A DNA stretch of 64,000 bases from Ascidiaceihabitans donghaensis (GTDB taxonomy: Bacteria; Pseudomonadota; Alphaproteobacteria; Rhodobacterales; Rhodobacteraceae), in the NCBI RefSeq assembly GCF_900302465.1, contig NZ_OMOR01000001.1:930001-994000 (forward strand), written 5' to 3'. The notes beneath the pieces are model-generated. The model was not told the DNA's origin. It ran no database searches and worked only from the letters and a program-made list of their open reading frames with translations. How positions within the stretch are numbered: the stretch's first letter is position 1; each line of letters starts with the position of its first letter. The translations under genes were made by a program, and so were the position numbers. Below are positions 54,118 to 62,819 of the stretch, piece after piece.

Positions 54118-55208
54118 ACGTCCCTCCGTCGCAGGGCAAGGAAGATACGTTCCAAGGGCATTCGCACCATGTTATCCAACGCACCGGTGAACAAAATCAC
54201 AAGGGCTTGGATCACCACGATCAATTCGCGCGGGATAGATGTCCAAAGCGCAAGTTCTGCGCCGCCTTGGTAAAGAAACCCGAACAAAATGGCTGCAATG
54301 AACACGCCAACAGGGTGTGACCGGCCCATCAAAGCCACTGCAATTCCGATAAATCCGGCCCCTTCGGTCGAATTCAGGACAAGGCGCTCGGCTTCGCCCA
54401 TGACGTTGTTTATGGCCATCATGCCAGCCAAGGCACCCGAAATGATCATCGCGATCATGGTGATTTTGACAGGGCTGATGCCTGCATATTTGGCGGCACT
54501 TTCGGAATGGCCGTAGGCGCGAATTTCATAGCCGAGCTTGGTGCGCCAGATCAGCACCCACAAAGCGAGACAGGCCAGAATTGCAACGATTAGGGATATG
54601 TTGGCCGGGGCCGCCTTGGAAAAGTTGATCCCAATGGGCGCTAGAATTTCGTGCAAGGACGGCAAATGAACGGTTTCAGAAAACCGTGCGCTGGCAGGGT
54701 CCATGCTGCCTTTCGGGCGCAACTGGTTGACCAACATGTAATTGAGCAAAGCGGCTGCGATGAAGTTGAACATGATCGTTGTAATGACAATGTGACTGCC
54801 GCGTTTGGCTTGCAAATAGGCGGGGACAGCGGCCCAAACAGCGCCGAATGCACCAGCCATAACAGCTGCACCAAGCAACGCAAAAGACCAATGCGGCCAA
54901 GGGATGTAGAGGCACGCCAACGCGACGCCCAGCCCACCCAGCATAGCCTGACCTTCACCGCCGATGTTGAACAGGCGTGCATGAAAGGCGACGGCCACAG
55001 CCAGGCCGGTGAACATGAAGTTGGTTGCGTAATACAGCGTGTAGCCCCAACCGTATGTGCTGCCCAAGGCGCCGCTGACCATAAGTTTCACAGCAGCCAC
55101 CGGATCTTCGCCTATGGCCAGTATCACCAGACAAGAAATGATCGCGGCCAGCAGCAGCGAGATCAAAGGCACAAGAACGACCTCGGCCCATTTTGGCATC
55201 ACATCCAT
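54114..55208 (-). CDS. BMP-type ABC transporter permease (first)
   Basis: The 364-residue permease has about ten helices; family motifs include FHARLFNIGGEGQAMLGGLG and LRAYGHSESAAKYAGISP-type EAA-loop (here IRAYGHSESAAKYAGI). It forms the channel with the 53146 permease. Three bases separate it from the ATPase gene. In PnrA/NupABC-like systems two such permeases, one double ATPase and one BMP protein import nucleosides. Confidence 0.9.
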   Translation of the reverse strand: MDVMPKWAEVVLVPLISLLLAAIISCLVILAIGEDPVAAVKLMVSGALGSTYGWGYTLYYATNFMFTGLAVAVAFHARLFNIGGEGQAMLGGLGVALACLYIPWPHWSFALLGAAVMAGAFGAVWAAVPAYLQAKRGSHIVITTIMFNFIAAALLNYMLVNQLRPKGSMDPASARFSETVHLPSLHEILAPIGINFSKAAPANISLIVAILACLALWVLIWRTKLGYEIRAYGHSESAAKYAGISPVKITMIAMIISGALAGMMAINNVMGEAERLVLNSTEGAGFIGIAVALMGRSHPVGVFIAAILFGFLYQGGAELALWTSIPRELIVVIQALVILFTGALDNMVRMPLERIFLALRRRDV

Positions 55209-55211
55209 ATC

Positions 55212-56732
55212 TCAGGCCCCCACGCCAGCCATTAGCAGGCCCAGCTCTTTTTCGTCGGTTTCATCGGGAAGACGTTCACCCATAATGTGTCCGTCGAACA
55301 TGACCGCGACACGGTCGGACAAAGCAAGAATTTCTTCCAGCTCGACACTGACCAGCAATATCGCCTTGCCTTGGTCGCGCAGGGCCACAATTTGCTGGTG
55401 GATAAATTCGATCGCGCCGATATCAACACCGCGTGTTGGCTGGCCGATCAGCAGCAGGTCAGGATTGCGTTCGATTTCGCGGGCCAGCACAATCTTTTGC
55501 TGGTTGCCGCCTGAAAAGTTCTTGGCCGCCAGCTTCGGGTCGGGCGGGCGGACATCAAACCGCTCCATTTTTTCAATGGTGTCTTGTTTGATGGCGGCGT
55601 TGTTCATCAAAATGCCGGATGCATAGGCGGGTTCATCATGATAGCCGAAGGCAGTATTTTCCCAAGCCATGTAATCCATGATCAAGCCTTCGCGCTGGCG
55701 ATCTTCGGGCACATGGGCGATACCACGTTTGCGGCGCGATTTGCCATCGGAAAGCTTGCCGGTCAGATCGATGGGGGCACCATTCACAGACACTGTGCCA
55801 GAGCCATCCGCGTAGCCCCCAAGCACTTCCAGAAGCTCCGACTGCCCATTGCCTGCGACACCGGCAATGCCTACAACTTCGCCAGCGCGAACTTGCAGGT
55901 TGATGCCTTTCAAGCGCTCAACGCCCTGTTCGTCCACGACGCGCAGGTTTTGTATATCCAACACCACGTCACCGGGGGTGGCTGGGTCTTTATCGACGCG
56001 TAACAATACTTTACGTCCGACCATCAGCTCTGCCAATTGCTCGGGGTTGGTTTGCGCGGTTTTGACTGTGGCGGTCATTTCACCGCGTCGCATCACGCTG
56101 ACGGTGTCGGTGATTTCCATGATCTCGCGCAGCTTATGTGTGATCAGGATGATTGTTTTGCCTTCCTCGCGCAACCGGCCCAGAATACGGAACAACTGGT
56201 CCGCTTCAGCCGGAGTAAGCACGCCGGTGGGTTCATCCAAAATTAGAATTTCGGCCTGTCGATACAGGGCTTTCAAAATCTCGACACGTTGTTGCATGCC
56301 CACGCCGATCTCTTCGATCAAGGCGTCGGGATCGACGTTCAATTCGTATTCGGCGGCCAGATCAACAAGGGATTTTCGGGCCTTGGTCAGTGATGTGGAC
56401 AGCGACCAACCATCTTCTGCACCCAGAATAATGTTTTCCAGCACGGTGAAGTTTTCGACCAGCTTGAAGTGCTGAAACACCATGCCAATGCCTGCGGCAA
56501 TGGCCGCTTGGCTGTCTGGAATGTCCGTCTTACGGCCAGAGATGAAAATATCGCCCTTGTCGGCTTTGTAGAACCCGTAAAGGATAGACATCAACGTGGA
56601 TTTGCCCGCGCCATTTTCGCCGATGATGCCGTGTATCGTGCCGGGCATCACAGAAATTGAGATGTCTTTGTTGGCTTGAACAGGACCAAAGGCCTTTGAA
56701 ATGCCTTTCAGCTCAATCGCGGGGGCTGTCAT
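55212..56732 (-). CDS. ABC transporter ATP-binding protein, two domains
   Basis: The 506-residue protein has two ABC domains. Domain 1: Walker A GENGAGKST (38-46), a degenerate signature IGVGMQQRVEILKAL, Walker B ILILDEPT. Domain 2: loop GIAGVAGNGQSEL and signature FSGGNQQKIVLARE with LLIGQPTRGVD. The degenerate sites are typical of the sugar/nucleoside-type importers of this family. It follows the BMP gene after a hairpin. Confidence 0.92.
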   Translation of the reverse strand: MTAPAIELKGISKAFGPVQANKDISISVMPGTIHGIIGENGAGKSTLMSILYGFYKADKGDIFISGRKTDIPDSQAAIAAGIGMVFQHFKLVENFTVLENIILGAEDGWSLSTSLTKARKSLVDLAAEYELNVDPDALIEEIGVGMQQRVEILKALYRQAEILILDEPTGVLTPAEADQLFRILGRLREEGKTIILITHKLREIMEITDTVSVMRRGEMTATVKTAQTNPEQLAELMVGRKVLLRVDKDPATPGDVVLDIQNLRVVDEQGVERLKGINLQVRAGEVVGIAGVAGNGQSELLEVLGGYADGSGTVSVNGAPIDLTGKLSDGKSRRKRGIAHVPEDRQREGLIMDYMAWENTAFGYHDEPAYASGILMNNAAIKQDTIEKMERFDVRPPDPKLAAKNFSGGNQQKIVLAREIERNPDLLLIGQPTRGVDIGAIEFIHQQIVALRDQGKAILLVSVELEEILALSDRVAVMFDGHIMGERLPDETDEKELGLLMAGVGA

Positions 56733-56763
56733 GGGGTGCAGTCCTAATGATGTCTTGAAATAA

Positions 56764-56791
56764 GGGCCGCGCCAGAATTCCGGCGCGGCCC
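56764..56791 (-). terminator. Attenuator-like hairpin between the BMP gene and the ATPase gene
   Basis: GGGCCGCGCC (56764-56773) pairs perfectly with GGCGCGGCCC (56782-56791), loop AGAATTCC; a U-rich stretch TTATTTC follows on the minus strand. It lies 15 bases after the BMP stop, a common place to lower expression of the transport core relative to the binding protein. Confidence 0.7.
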
Positions 56792-56805
56792 ATTTTGGTT
56801 TGGAA

Positions 56806-57807
56806 TTAGAACGTCAGTGCAGGGCAGCTGTCATTTTCATAGTAGGACGCCACTGTGATGTCGCCTGCGATGATTTTCTTGCGGGCCTCTTCTACGGCTG
56901 CTTTCATCTCGTCGCTGACAAGGGCTGCGTTGTTTTCGTCAAACGCGGCGCCAACGCCATCTTCTGCCAGACCCAACTGGATCACAGACCCGGTTTCCAG
57001 ATCTTCACCGGCTTTCATGGCGTTGTAGACGGCAACGTCAACGCGTTTCATCATTGAAGTCAGCACTTTGCCCGGGTGCAGGTGGTTTTGGTTGCTGTCG
57101 ACACCAATGGACAAAATGTTTTCGTCCGCTGCAGTCTGCAAGACGCCTACACCCGTGCCGCCGGCTGCTGCAAATACAACATCCGCGCCCTGGCTGATCT
57201 GGGCCTTGGTCAATTCGGACCCTTTGACGGGGTCATTCCAAGCCGCAGGGGTTGTGCCTGTCATGTTGGCAATCACTGTCGCATCTGGGTTCACAGCTTT
57301 TACGCCTTGGGCATAGCCGCAGCCAAAGTGACGGATCAATGGCACGTCCATGCCACCGATGAAGCCGACAGTACCGCTTTTGGACGCCATCGCGGCCATC
57401 ATGCCAACAAGGTAAGACCCTTCGTGCTCGGCAAAGCTGACTTGGCGAATGTTGTCGCCTTTGATCCAGCTGACGTCGACGACTGCAAACTTTGTGTCAG
57501 GATAGTCGGGCGCCACTGTGGACAGCGGATCGGCCATGCCAAAGCCCATAGTGACGATTGGGTTCGCTCCGGCTTCGGCAAAGCGGCGCAAGGCCTGTTC
57601 GCGCTGTGCTTCGGATTGCAGTTCGATTTCGCGGAATGTCCCACCTGTTTCTTCAGCCCAGCGTTGTGCGCCGTTGAAGGCAGCTTCGTTGAAGGATTTG
57701 TCGAATTTGCCGCCAAGATCAAAGATCAGCGCGGGTTCAGCCAAAGCGGCTCCAGCCGACAAGGCGATCCCGGCAGCTGCGCCAAGGAATTTCTGCATAA
57801 GGGTCAT
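56806..57807 (-). CDS. BMP-family solute-binding protein (PnrA-like)
   Basis: The 333-residue periplasmic protein has a signal peptide (residues 1-23, cut after ALA) and the BMP-domain signature DLGGKFDKSFNEAAFNGAQRW. Later blocks VGFIGGMDVPLIRHFGCGYAQGVK and FAAAGGTGVGVLQTA are typical. PnrA-type proteins bind purine nucleosides; the ligand here is not proven. The start could be the ATG at 57807 or 57798. A perfect 17-bp palindrome lies upstream. Confidence 0.92.
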   Translation of the reverse strand: MTLMQKFLGAAAGIALSAGAALAEPALIFDLGGKFDKSFNEAAFNGAQRWAEETGGTFREIELQSEAQREQALRRFAEAGANPIVTMGFGMADPLSTVAPDYPDTKFAVVDVSWIKGDNIRQVSFAEHEGSYLVGMMAAMASKSGTVGFIGGMDVPLIRHFGCGYAQGVKAVNPDATVIANMTGTTPAAWNDPVKGSELTKAQISQGADVVFAAAGGTGVGVLQTAADENILSIGVDSNQNHLHPGKVLTSMMKRVDVAVYNAMKAGEDLETGSVIQLGLAEDGVGAAFDENNAALVSDEMKAAVEEARKKIIAGDITVASYYENDSCPALTF

Positions 57808-57865
57808 AAGGTCGTCTCCCAGTTTTATGTTTTGGACCGTGGATCATTGTCCATCCGCCCCTCTC

Positions 57866-57882
57866 GGACACGCAGCGTGTCC
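57866..57882. promoter_or_regulatory. 17-bp palindrome upstream of the BMP transporter operon
   Basis: GGACACGC-A-GCGTGTCC is a perfect inverted repeat with 8-bp arms, 59 bases before the BMP start codon. The 1-base centre rules out a good RNA hairpin loop, so a DNA operator for the nucleoside transporter operon is likely. The protein is unknown. Confidence 0.55.
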
Positions 57883-57938
57883 AGATCAGACCGGAATTAG
57901 GCCGCAGGCGGGCGTTGGGGTCAACCGCTTTTTAAGCT

Positions 57939-58370
57939 TTACAAGGGAATCGGCGTCCCATGCCGCAAGGGCAACGTGGCCCGCATGACGATAGCGTCCA
58001 CTGATGTACCATCGCTGCGTTTATAATAGGCATTCCGACGCGCAACCTCGGCGAATCCGTGGCGCATGTACAACGACATTGCAGGGGCATTGTCTGCGGC
58101 GACTTCTAAAAAGGCCTCATGGGCCTGCGTGCTACCAAGCCAATTTTGCATCAAAATGTGCCCAACGCCCATGCGTTGGGCCCGAGGCAGAACCGCAATC
58201 GTCAACAGCTCTGCTTCTTGGGCGACCGTACGCACAATCGCAAATCCGTGCATGTGGGTCAGGACCGTAACCAAGGGGCTTTCTATCAGGCTTGCGATCT
58301 CTTCTGCGCCCCATGACCGTGATGTCGGAAACGCTGCGGCGTGAATGTCGGCCATTGCCTGCGGTGTCAC
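57939..58370 (-). CDS. rimI: Ribosomal-protein-alanine N-acetyltransferase
   Basis: The 143-residue GNAT protein has the acetyl-CoA loop VLPRAQRMGVGHILM (R/Q-x-x-G-x-G/A) and the C-terminal AYYKRSDGTSVDAIVMR. RimI acetylates the N-terminus of ribosomal protein S18 and is commonly paired with tsaB, as here (ATGA overlap). It ends the nfu-GFA-tsaB-rimI operon. Confidence 0.88.
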   Translation of the reverse strand: MTPQAMADIHAAAFPTSRSWGAEEIASLIESPLVTVLTHMHGFAIVRTVAQEAELLTIAVLPRAQRMGVGHILMQNWLGSTQAHEAFLEVAADNAPAMSLYMRHGFAEVARRNAYYKRSDGTSVDAIVMRATLPLRHGTPIPL

Positions 58371-58951
58371 GGCAAAATCACCGGTGGTGCGTCTTTGGGC
58401 GGTGCTGCATCGGGGGCACGCACGTAAAACGGAGCGGGTGCGGCAGTAGGATTGGGATATCGCAAGGCTGCCAACCGCGCGATGGCGCCAGCCAATGCGT
58501 CAGGTGAAGGATCATCAGGCAAGGATTTCCCTACAGCCTCGATGTCTTTGCGAAGTGCAAGGGCAGGGCCATCTTCTGCCTGCACGTAAACGGCATCGCG
58601 GGGGGCGGGGACTGCTACCAGTGTCCCGTCCGGAAAAAGCATCTGACGCTGTTCAAACCCGTTCACCCCGTAAGCGGGAAGACCTAGCCCCAGTGCCAAA
58701 CCACGCGCGGCAGACACGCCGATGCGGATGCCGGTGAAGTTGCCGGGCCCGACGCCCACGCCAAGCGCCGCAAGGTCTGGAAACCCCAGGCTGTGGCGCG
58801 ACAACACGTCCTGCAGGAAAGGGATCAAGCGTTCTGCCTGCCCTTTGGTCATCGGTTCTTGCACCATTTCAAGCATTTCATCGCCGCAGATTAAAGCTGC
58901 GGCGCAATGTGCGCTGGATGTGTCAAAGCCAAGGATAACAGGACCGGTCAT
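58367..58951 (-). CDS. tsaB: tRNA threonylcarbamoyladenosine biosynthesis protein TsaB
   Basis: The 194-residue protein is a degenerate ASKHA-type partner of TsaD in making t6A37 on tRNAs. It has the TsaB start LGFDTSSAHCAAALI, the helical block LIPFLQDVL and VGVGPGNFTGIRIGVSAARGLALGL. I chose the ATG at 58951, which shares a base with the GFA stop; a TTG one codon earlier is less likely. Confidence 0.92.
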   Translation of the reverse strand: MTGPVILGFDTSSAHCAAALICGDEMLEMVQEPMTKGQAERLIPFLQDVLSRHSLGFPDLAALGVGVGPGNFTGIRIGVSAARGLALGLGLPAYGVNGFEQRQMLFPDGTLVAVPAPRDAVYVQAEDGPALALRKDIEAVGKSLPDDPSPDALAGAIARLAALRYPNPTAAPAPFYVRAPDAAPPKDAPPVILP

Positions 58952-59397
58952 CAATCGTCGCCTAACAAAGTGGTGCGTGCAGAGCCGGTGTGACGTGGCA
59001 TGTCATCTTTCTGATGAAGCCACGACAGCGCATAGTTTGCATGGCTGTGCGTGGTCGGCTCAAGGCTTTCGACTTGATCCCACAGGCCAACAGGCACGTA
59101 TATCTGATCTGGTAAATAGTCATAGGCCGCGGCAACGGCTGCGCCACAGCTTGGACAAAACCATCTGGTGACGCCTTCAGTGACCGTGTTGGCGCGTGTT
59201 GGTGCAGGGGTGATTGTAAGGGTTGTTTCGGCAAAAGCCGCGAATGCCGCCACGGGGGCACCACTTAACCTGCGACAGCTATTGCAATGGCAATAGCTGA
59301 CCACATCGGGCTTTCGGGACGCCGACAAACGGGTATGCGAACAATAACACCGCCCGGTCAGGGGCGGTGCATCGGAATGTTGGGATGTTGAAAACAT
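58951..59397 (-). CDS. GFA/CENP-V-family zinc protein
   Basis: The 148-residue protein has the glutathione-dependent formaldehyde-activating (GFA) zinc pattern: GRCYCSHTRL, CHCNSCRRLSGAP and FCPSCGAAV, giving three Cys clusters. Family members bind two zinc ions and may handle S-hydroxymethylglutathione, but most are uncharacterised. It lies 14 bases after nfu and overlaps tsaB. Confidence 0.85.
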   Translation of the reverse strand: MFSTSQHSDAPPLTGRCYCSHTRLSASRKPDVVSYCHCNSCRRLSGAPVAAFAAFAETTLTITPAPTRANTVTEGVTRWFCPSCGAAVAAAYDYLPDQIYVPVGLWDQVESLEPTTHSHANYALSWLHQKDDMPRHTGSARTTLLGDD

Positions 59398-59411
59398 GCC
59401 GTAGGATCAAA

Positions 59412-59975
59412 TCAGACCGCGACAGGGCGGACTTCTGTGACTTCGGGAATGTAATGGCGCAGCAGGTTTTCGATGCCCATTTTCAGTGTCAATGTAGACG
59501 AAGGGCAACCGGCGCACGCGCCTTGCATATGCAAATAGACGACGCCGCGGTCAAACCCGTGAAACGTAATGTCGCCGCCATCCTGGGCAACTGCCGGGCG
59601 TACGCGGCTGTCTAGAAGTTCTTTGATTTGGCCAACAACAACGCCGTCTTCGCCATCATGTTCGGCATGACCTGACGCCGGCTGATGGTCGCCAGCCATG
59701 ACGGATTGTCCGGATTGGAAATGTTCCATGATCGCGCCAAGCAATGCCGGTTTGATATGGTCCCAATCAACAGCATCGGCTTTCGTGACCGTCACAAAGT
59801 CGGTGCCAAAGAACACGCCAGTGACACCTTCGACGGCAAAGATCCGTGTGGCCAAGGGGGACTTGTCAGCCGCATCTGCCGTTGGAAAATCGGCAGTGCC
59901 CATTTCCAGAACGGTCTGGCCGGGCAGAAACTTCAACGTGGCGGGGTTCGGGGTCGATTCGGTTTGGATGAACAT
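59412..59975 (-). CDS. NifU-like (Nfu) iron-sulfur scaffold protein
   Basis: The 187-residue protein has an N-terminal Nfu domain (MFIQTESTPNPATLKFLPG) and a C-terminal NifU domain with the cluster-binding CAGC (Cys154 and Cys157) in GACAGCPSS. It delivers [4Fe-4S] clusters to apo-proteins, such as lipoate synthase and respiratory enzymes, several of which are encoded in this window (sdhB, for example). A perfect Irr box lies 55 bases upstream of the start, so expression is probably iron-regulated. Confidence 0.92.
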   Translation of the reverse strand: MFIQTESTPNPATLKFLPGQTVLEMGTADFPTADAADKSPLATRIFAVEGVTGVFFGTDFVTVTKADAVDWDHIKPALLGAIMEHFQSGQSVMAGDHQPASGHAEHDGEDGVVVGQIKELLDSRVRPAVAQDGGDITFHGFDRGVVYLHMQGACAGCPSSTLTLKMGIENLLRHYIPEVTEVRPVAV

Positions 59976-60029
59976 GACACTCTCCTAGGGTTGGGACAGA
60001 TATGCGGTCCGCACGGGCTCTCGTCAAGG

Positions 60030-60046
60030 TTTAGAATTGTTCTAAA
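60030..60046. promoter_or_regulatory. Irr box (ICE motif) upstream of the nfu operon
   Basis: TTTAGAA-TTG-TTCTAAA is an exact match to the iron control element pattern TTTAGAA-N3-TTCTAAA bound by the alphaproteobacterial iron/heme regulator Irr. It lies 54 bases before the nfu start codon. Whether Irr activates or represses here cannot be read from the motif alone. Confidence 0.8.
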
Positions 60047-60173
60047 ACCGTAAGGCGCTCCAAATCGCACGAAAATAGTATGTCTTTTTCGCAAAAAAAT
60101 CCCGGAAGAGGTGCCGCACACCAGAGGCAGGTCCCCCTTCAAACGATAGATAACCCGATAAAGACGCAAAAAC

Positions 60174-60629
60174 TCAGGTGATCGCCTCAAGCTTTTCTTT
60201 GCTTAAATCACCCGGAACAATAGTGATCGGGATCGGAAGCGATCCGGAGCTGCGGGACAATTGGGTCACCAAGGGACCAGGACCTTTTTTGTCGGTGCCT
60301 GCGCCCAACACCAAAACGCCGACTTCCGGATCTTCGGCGATTTGTGCAATGATTTCATCAACAGCTTTGCCCTCGCGAATGACCAGCTCAGGATCAACAT
60401 GCTGCTTGTCGCGCATCCATTTGGCGAAAACCTCAAAATGGGCGTGTATGCGGTCACGGGCTTCCTCGCGCATAACTGCGCCAACGCCAATCCAGTGATT
60501 GAACTCTTCCGGCGGGATCACGGCCAGAACCTCGACACCACCGCCTGTGTGCGCGGCACGCAAAGCGGCAAAGCGCATTGCGTTCAAGCATTCTTGGCTG
60601 TCATCCAGCACGACCAGAAATTTACGCAT
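60174..60629 (-). CDS. Universal stress protein (UspA family)
   Basis: The 151-residue protein starts MRKFLVVLDDSQECLNAMRFA and has the UspA ATP-site pattern near the C-terminus (VLVLGAGTDKKGPG, then PIPITIVPG), with the glycine loop altered. It is a cytosolic stress protein. The ATG at 60629 has AGGAGA upstream; an upstream in-frame extension is unlikely. It is separate from nfu (198-base gap). Confidence 0.9.
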   Translation of the reverse strand: MRKFLVVLDDSQECLNAMRFAALRAAHTGGGVEVLAVIPPEEFNHWIGVGAVMREEARDRIHAHFEVFAKWMRDKQHVDPELVIREGKAVDEIIAQIAEDPEVGVLVLGAGTDKKGPGPLVTQLSRSSGSLPIPITIVPGDLSKEKLEAIT

Positions 60630-60752
60630 GATGTTCTCCTGTCTTGACGCGACTGTGACGCACTGCGGTCGCGGTGGCAACGGTGTTGCGAAACTGGCAG
60701 GATAAATTGCGCCGAATTGGACCCAATGCCCCATCGTGGCGGCGCAGTGGTT

Positions 60753-61616
60753 TCATGCTTTGCTGGTGGCCCAATCCCAATACATTTCGCGGACGCGTCG
60801 TGTCACGGGTCCGGCTTGATATGCCACGTCATCGAAGGCTGTGACGGGTGTAACTTTCGACATGTTGCCGCTCATAAAGACTTCGTCGGCACTATCAAAA
60901 TCTTCATAGTTCAGGACGGTTTCGTGCACTTTGACGCCATCCTGAGACAGGTTGATCATGTGGCGTGCACGGGTGATGCCAGACAGGAATGTGCCGTTTG
61001 GAATGGGGGTGAAAACTTCGCCATCCTTGACCATAAAGATATTGGCCGTTGCGGTTTCGGCAACGTTGCCCATCGCATCAAGCGCCAGTGCATTGCCGAA
61101 CCCTTTGGACCGCGCTTCGGTTAACATGCGTGCATTGTTGGGGTACAGGCAGCCAGCTTTGGCGTTTACGACGCTGCTTTCCAGCACCGGGCGACGGAAA
61201 CGGGTGCGTGTCAGTGTTGTTGAGGCACCTGTCGGGGCCATCGGAATTTGTTCCAGACAAATGGCAAAAGCAGTTGTTTCGGGGGCGGGTACGATGGCCG
61301 TTGGATCACCGCCAACCGCCCAGTACATTGGGCGGATGTAGACGGCATCTGTCGCGTCGTAACTGGCCAAGCCGTCCCAAACGATGGCAACCATATCTTC
61401 GGCGGATAGGGTCGGGGCCATTTGCAAAGCTATGGCAGACCGGTTGACGCGTTCGCAATGTGCTTCCAGATCAGGCGCCACGCCATTAAAGTAACGCGCA
61501 CCGTCAAATACAGTTGATCCAAGCCATGATCCGTGGTCCGCGGCCCGCATAATGGGCAGATCACCATCATGCCATGTTCCGTCGAAATAGGTTTTGATTT
61601 TTGTGCCAATTGCCAT
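60753..61616 (-). CDS. ilvE: Branched-chain amino acid aminotransferase (class IV)
   Basis: The 287-residue PLP enzyme of fold type IV has PIMRAADHGSWLGSTVFDGAR, RPMYWAVGGD (Arg for the substrate), the PLP lysine in VVNAKAGCLYPN and NVAETATANIFMVKDG. It interconverts branched-chain amino acids and 2-oxo acids. D-amino acid aminotransferase activity cannot be excluded from sequence alone. ATG at 61616 with GGAGG upstream in the leader. Confidence 0.88.
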   Translation of the reverse strand: MAIGTKIKTYFDGTWHDGDLPIMRAADHGSWLGSTVFDGARYFNGVAPDLEAHCERVNRSAIALQMAPTLSAEDMVAIVWDGLASYDATDAVYIRPMYWAVGGDPTAIVPAPETTAFAICLEQIPMAPTGASTTLTRTRFRRPVLESSVVNAKAGCLYPNNARMLTEARSKGFGNALALDAMGNVAETATANIFMVKDGEVFTPIPNGTFLSGITRARHMINLSQDGVKVHETVLNYEDFDSADEVFMSGNMSKVTPVTAFDDVAYQAGPVTRRVREMYWDWATSKA

Positions 61617-61703
61617 TGCCGTCTCCTCCGATTGGAGGATTTCTAGCATGATTAGGTCATATATCCATACCTAATTGTGAGGCGGGCAATTCCGGTTCCG
61701 ACC

Positions 61704-61949
61704 TTATGATGGATCGTTCAGCGAATAAATGCCTTCAGGCAGGTCCAAAGCGGCTGCCAGGTCGCGCACTTGGGCATGGGACAGCGTTACCAAAACGGCC
61801 CGATCTGCAACAGGATCATACTGCTGCACCGTCACGCATTCAGTGAAGCTGTTGACGATGACATCTTCGCGCAACGCGCTTTTCCCCTCATCCATCAGCG
61901 TGATGATCGTGGAATCGAATTCGTGTTCAATGCTAAACATGACTGCCAT
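61704..61949 (-). CDS. Small conserved-looking protein, function unknown
   Basis: The 81-residue soluble protein begins MAVMFSIEHEFDSTIITLMDEG and has QQYDPVADRAVLVTLSHAQVRDLAAAL. Starts at 61949 or 61940 are both possible; neither has a strong ribosome site. It lies between ilvE and the divergent M48 protease gene. I recognise no family. Confidence 0.55.
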   Translation of the reverse strand: MAVMFSIEHEFDSTIITLMDEGKSALREDVIVNSFTECVTVQQYDPVADRAVLVTLSHAQVRDLAAALDLPEGIYSLNDPS

Positions 61950-62083
61950 GGTGCAGCCGGATGGAATATGATGCAAGTCTGCAGGCAAGGCTTTGCCATA
62001 AGGTGATCACGTCCTTGCGAAGGGGGCTGGCCCTTGGGGGGATGCGTGGTATGCTTCTGTGCGGTTCAAGTGAAAGGGTTAAA

Positions 62084-62800
62084 ATGCTGGGTAAGGTTTT
62101 TTGTGCGATTGGATTGATCGCATTGGTCGCGGCCTGTGACGAAATCCCCACTGATGCGTCTGGGCCGACATCCAGTGCGCCTGCACAGGCGTCAAAAACC
62201 CTGAGAACACCGGATCAGGCGGCCCGTGCTTTTGTACAAGTGACGCAGCGCGTGGAACCTATCGCGGAACGTGAATGCCGCGCACGCACATCGGGCGTAA
62301 ATTGCGATTTTCGCATTATTGTGGACGATCGTCCGAACCAACCGGCAAACGCGTATCAGACGCTGGATAAAAACAATCGCCCTGTCATAGCCTTCACTAT
62401 TGGTCTTATTGCTGAGGCCCGAAATGCGGATGAGCTTGCCTTTGTCATGGGGCATGAGGCGGCCCACCACATTGCGGGGCATATTGGACGTCAGCGTCAA
62501 AATGCGGTCGCGGGAGCTGTAATCTTTGCAGGTCTTGCGACGCTTGGTGGGGCCAATTCTGCGGCTGTTGAAAGTGCAACAGAACTGGGAGCACAAGTTG
62601 GTGCCCGCAGCTATTCCAAAGATTTTGAACTTGAGGCCGACGCGTTGGGGACCATCATCACGCATAAGTCCGGGTACAATCCATTGGTCGGCGCCGAGTT
62701 TTTTAACCGTATCCCTGACCCGGGCGACAAGTTTCTTGGAACACACCCGCCCAATGCAGCCCGCATTCAAACTGTGCGTCGGACTGCCGCAAAACTATAA
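62084..62800 (+). CDS. M48-family zinc protease lipoprotein
   Basis: The 238-residue protein has a lipoprotein signal ending LVAAC (Cys18) and the gluzincin motif HEAAHH (His124, Glu125, His128), with the third ligand Glu in FELEADALGT. A Cys pair (ECRA, NCDF) may stabilise it. It resembles periplasmic M48 proteases such as BepA/LoiP that maintain the outer membrane. The ATG at 62084 follows GAAAGGG; upstream in-frame codons lack a signal sequence. Confidence 0.88.
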   Translation: MLGKVFCAIGLIALVAACDEIPTDASGPTSSAPAQASKTLRTPDQAARAFVQVTQRVEPIAERECRARTSGVNCDFRIIVDDRPNQPANAYQTLDKNNRPVIAFTIGLIAEARNADELAFVMGHEAAHHIAGHIGRQRQNAVAGAVIFAGLATLGGANSAAVESATELGAQVGARSYSKDFELEADALGTIITHKSGYNPLVGAEFFNRIPDPGDKFLGTHPPNAARIQTVRRTAAKL

Positions 62801-62819
62801 ATGTGAAGGGCGATTGCCT

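Noticed and set aside
57076-57900. A 274-codon plus-strand open frame opposite the BMP gene
   Set aside because: Antisense shadow of a gene with a signal peptide and family motifs.
62002-62011. GGTGATCACG upstream of the M48 protease gene
   Set aside because: Only an imperfect single copy; no second site at 21 bp, so it is not counted in the suc/sdh motif set.
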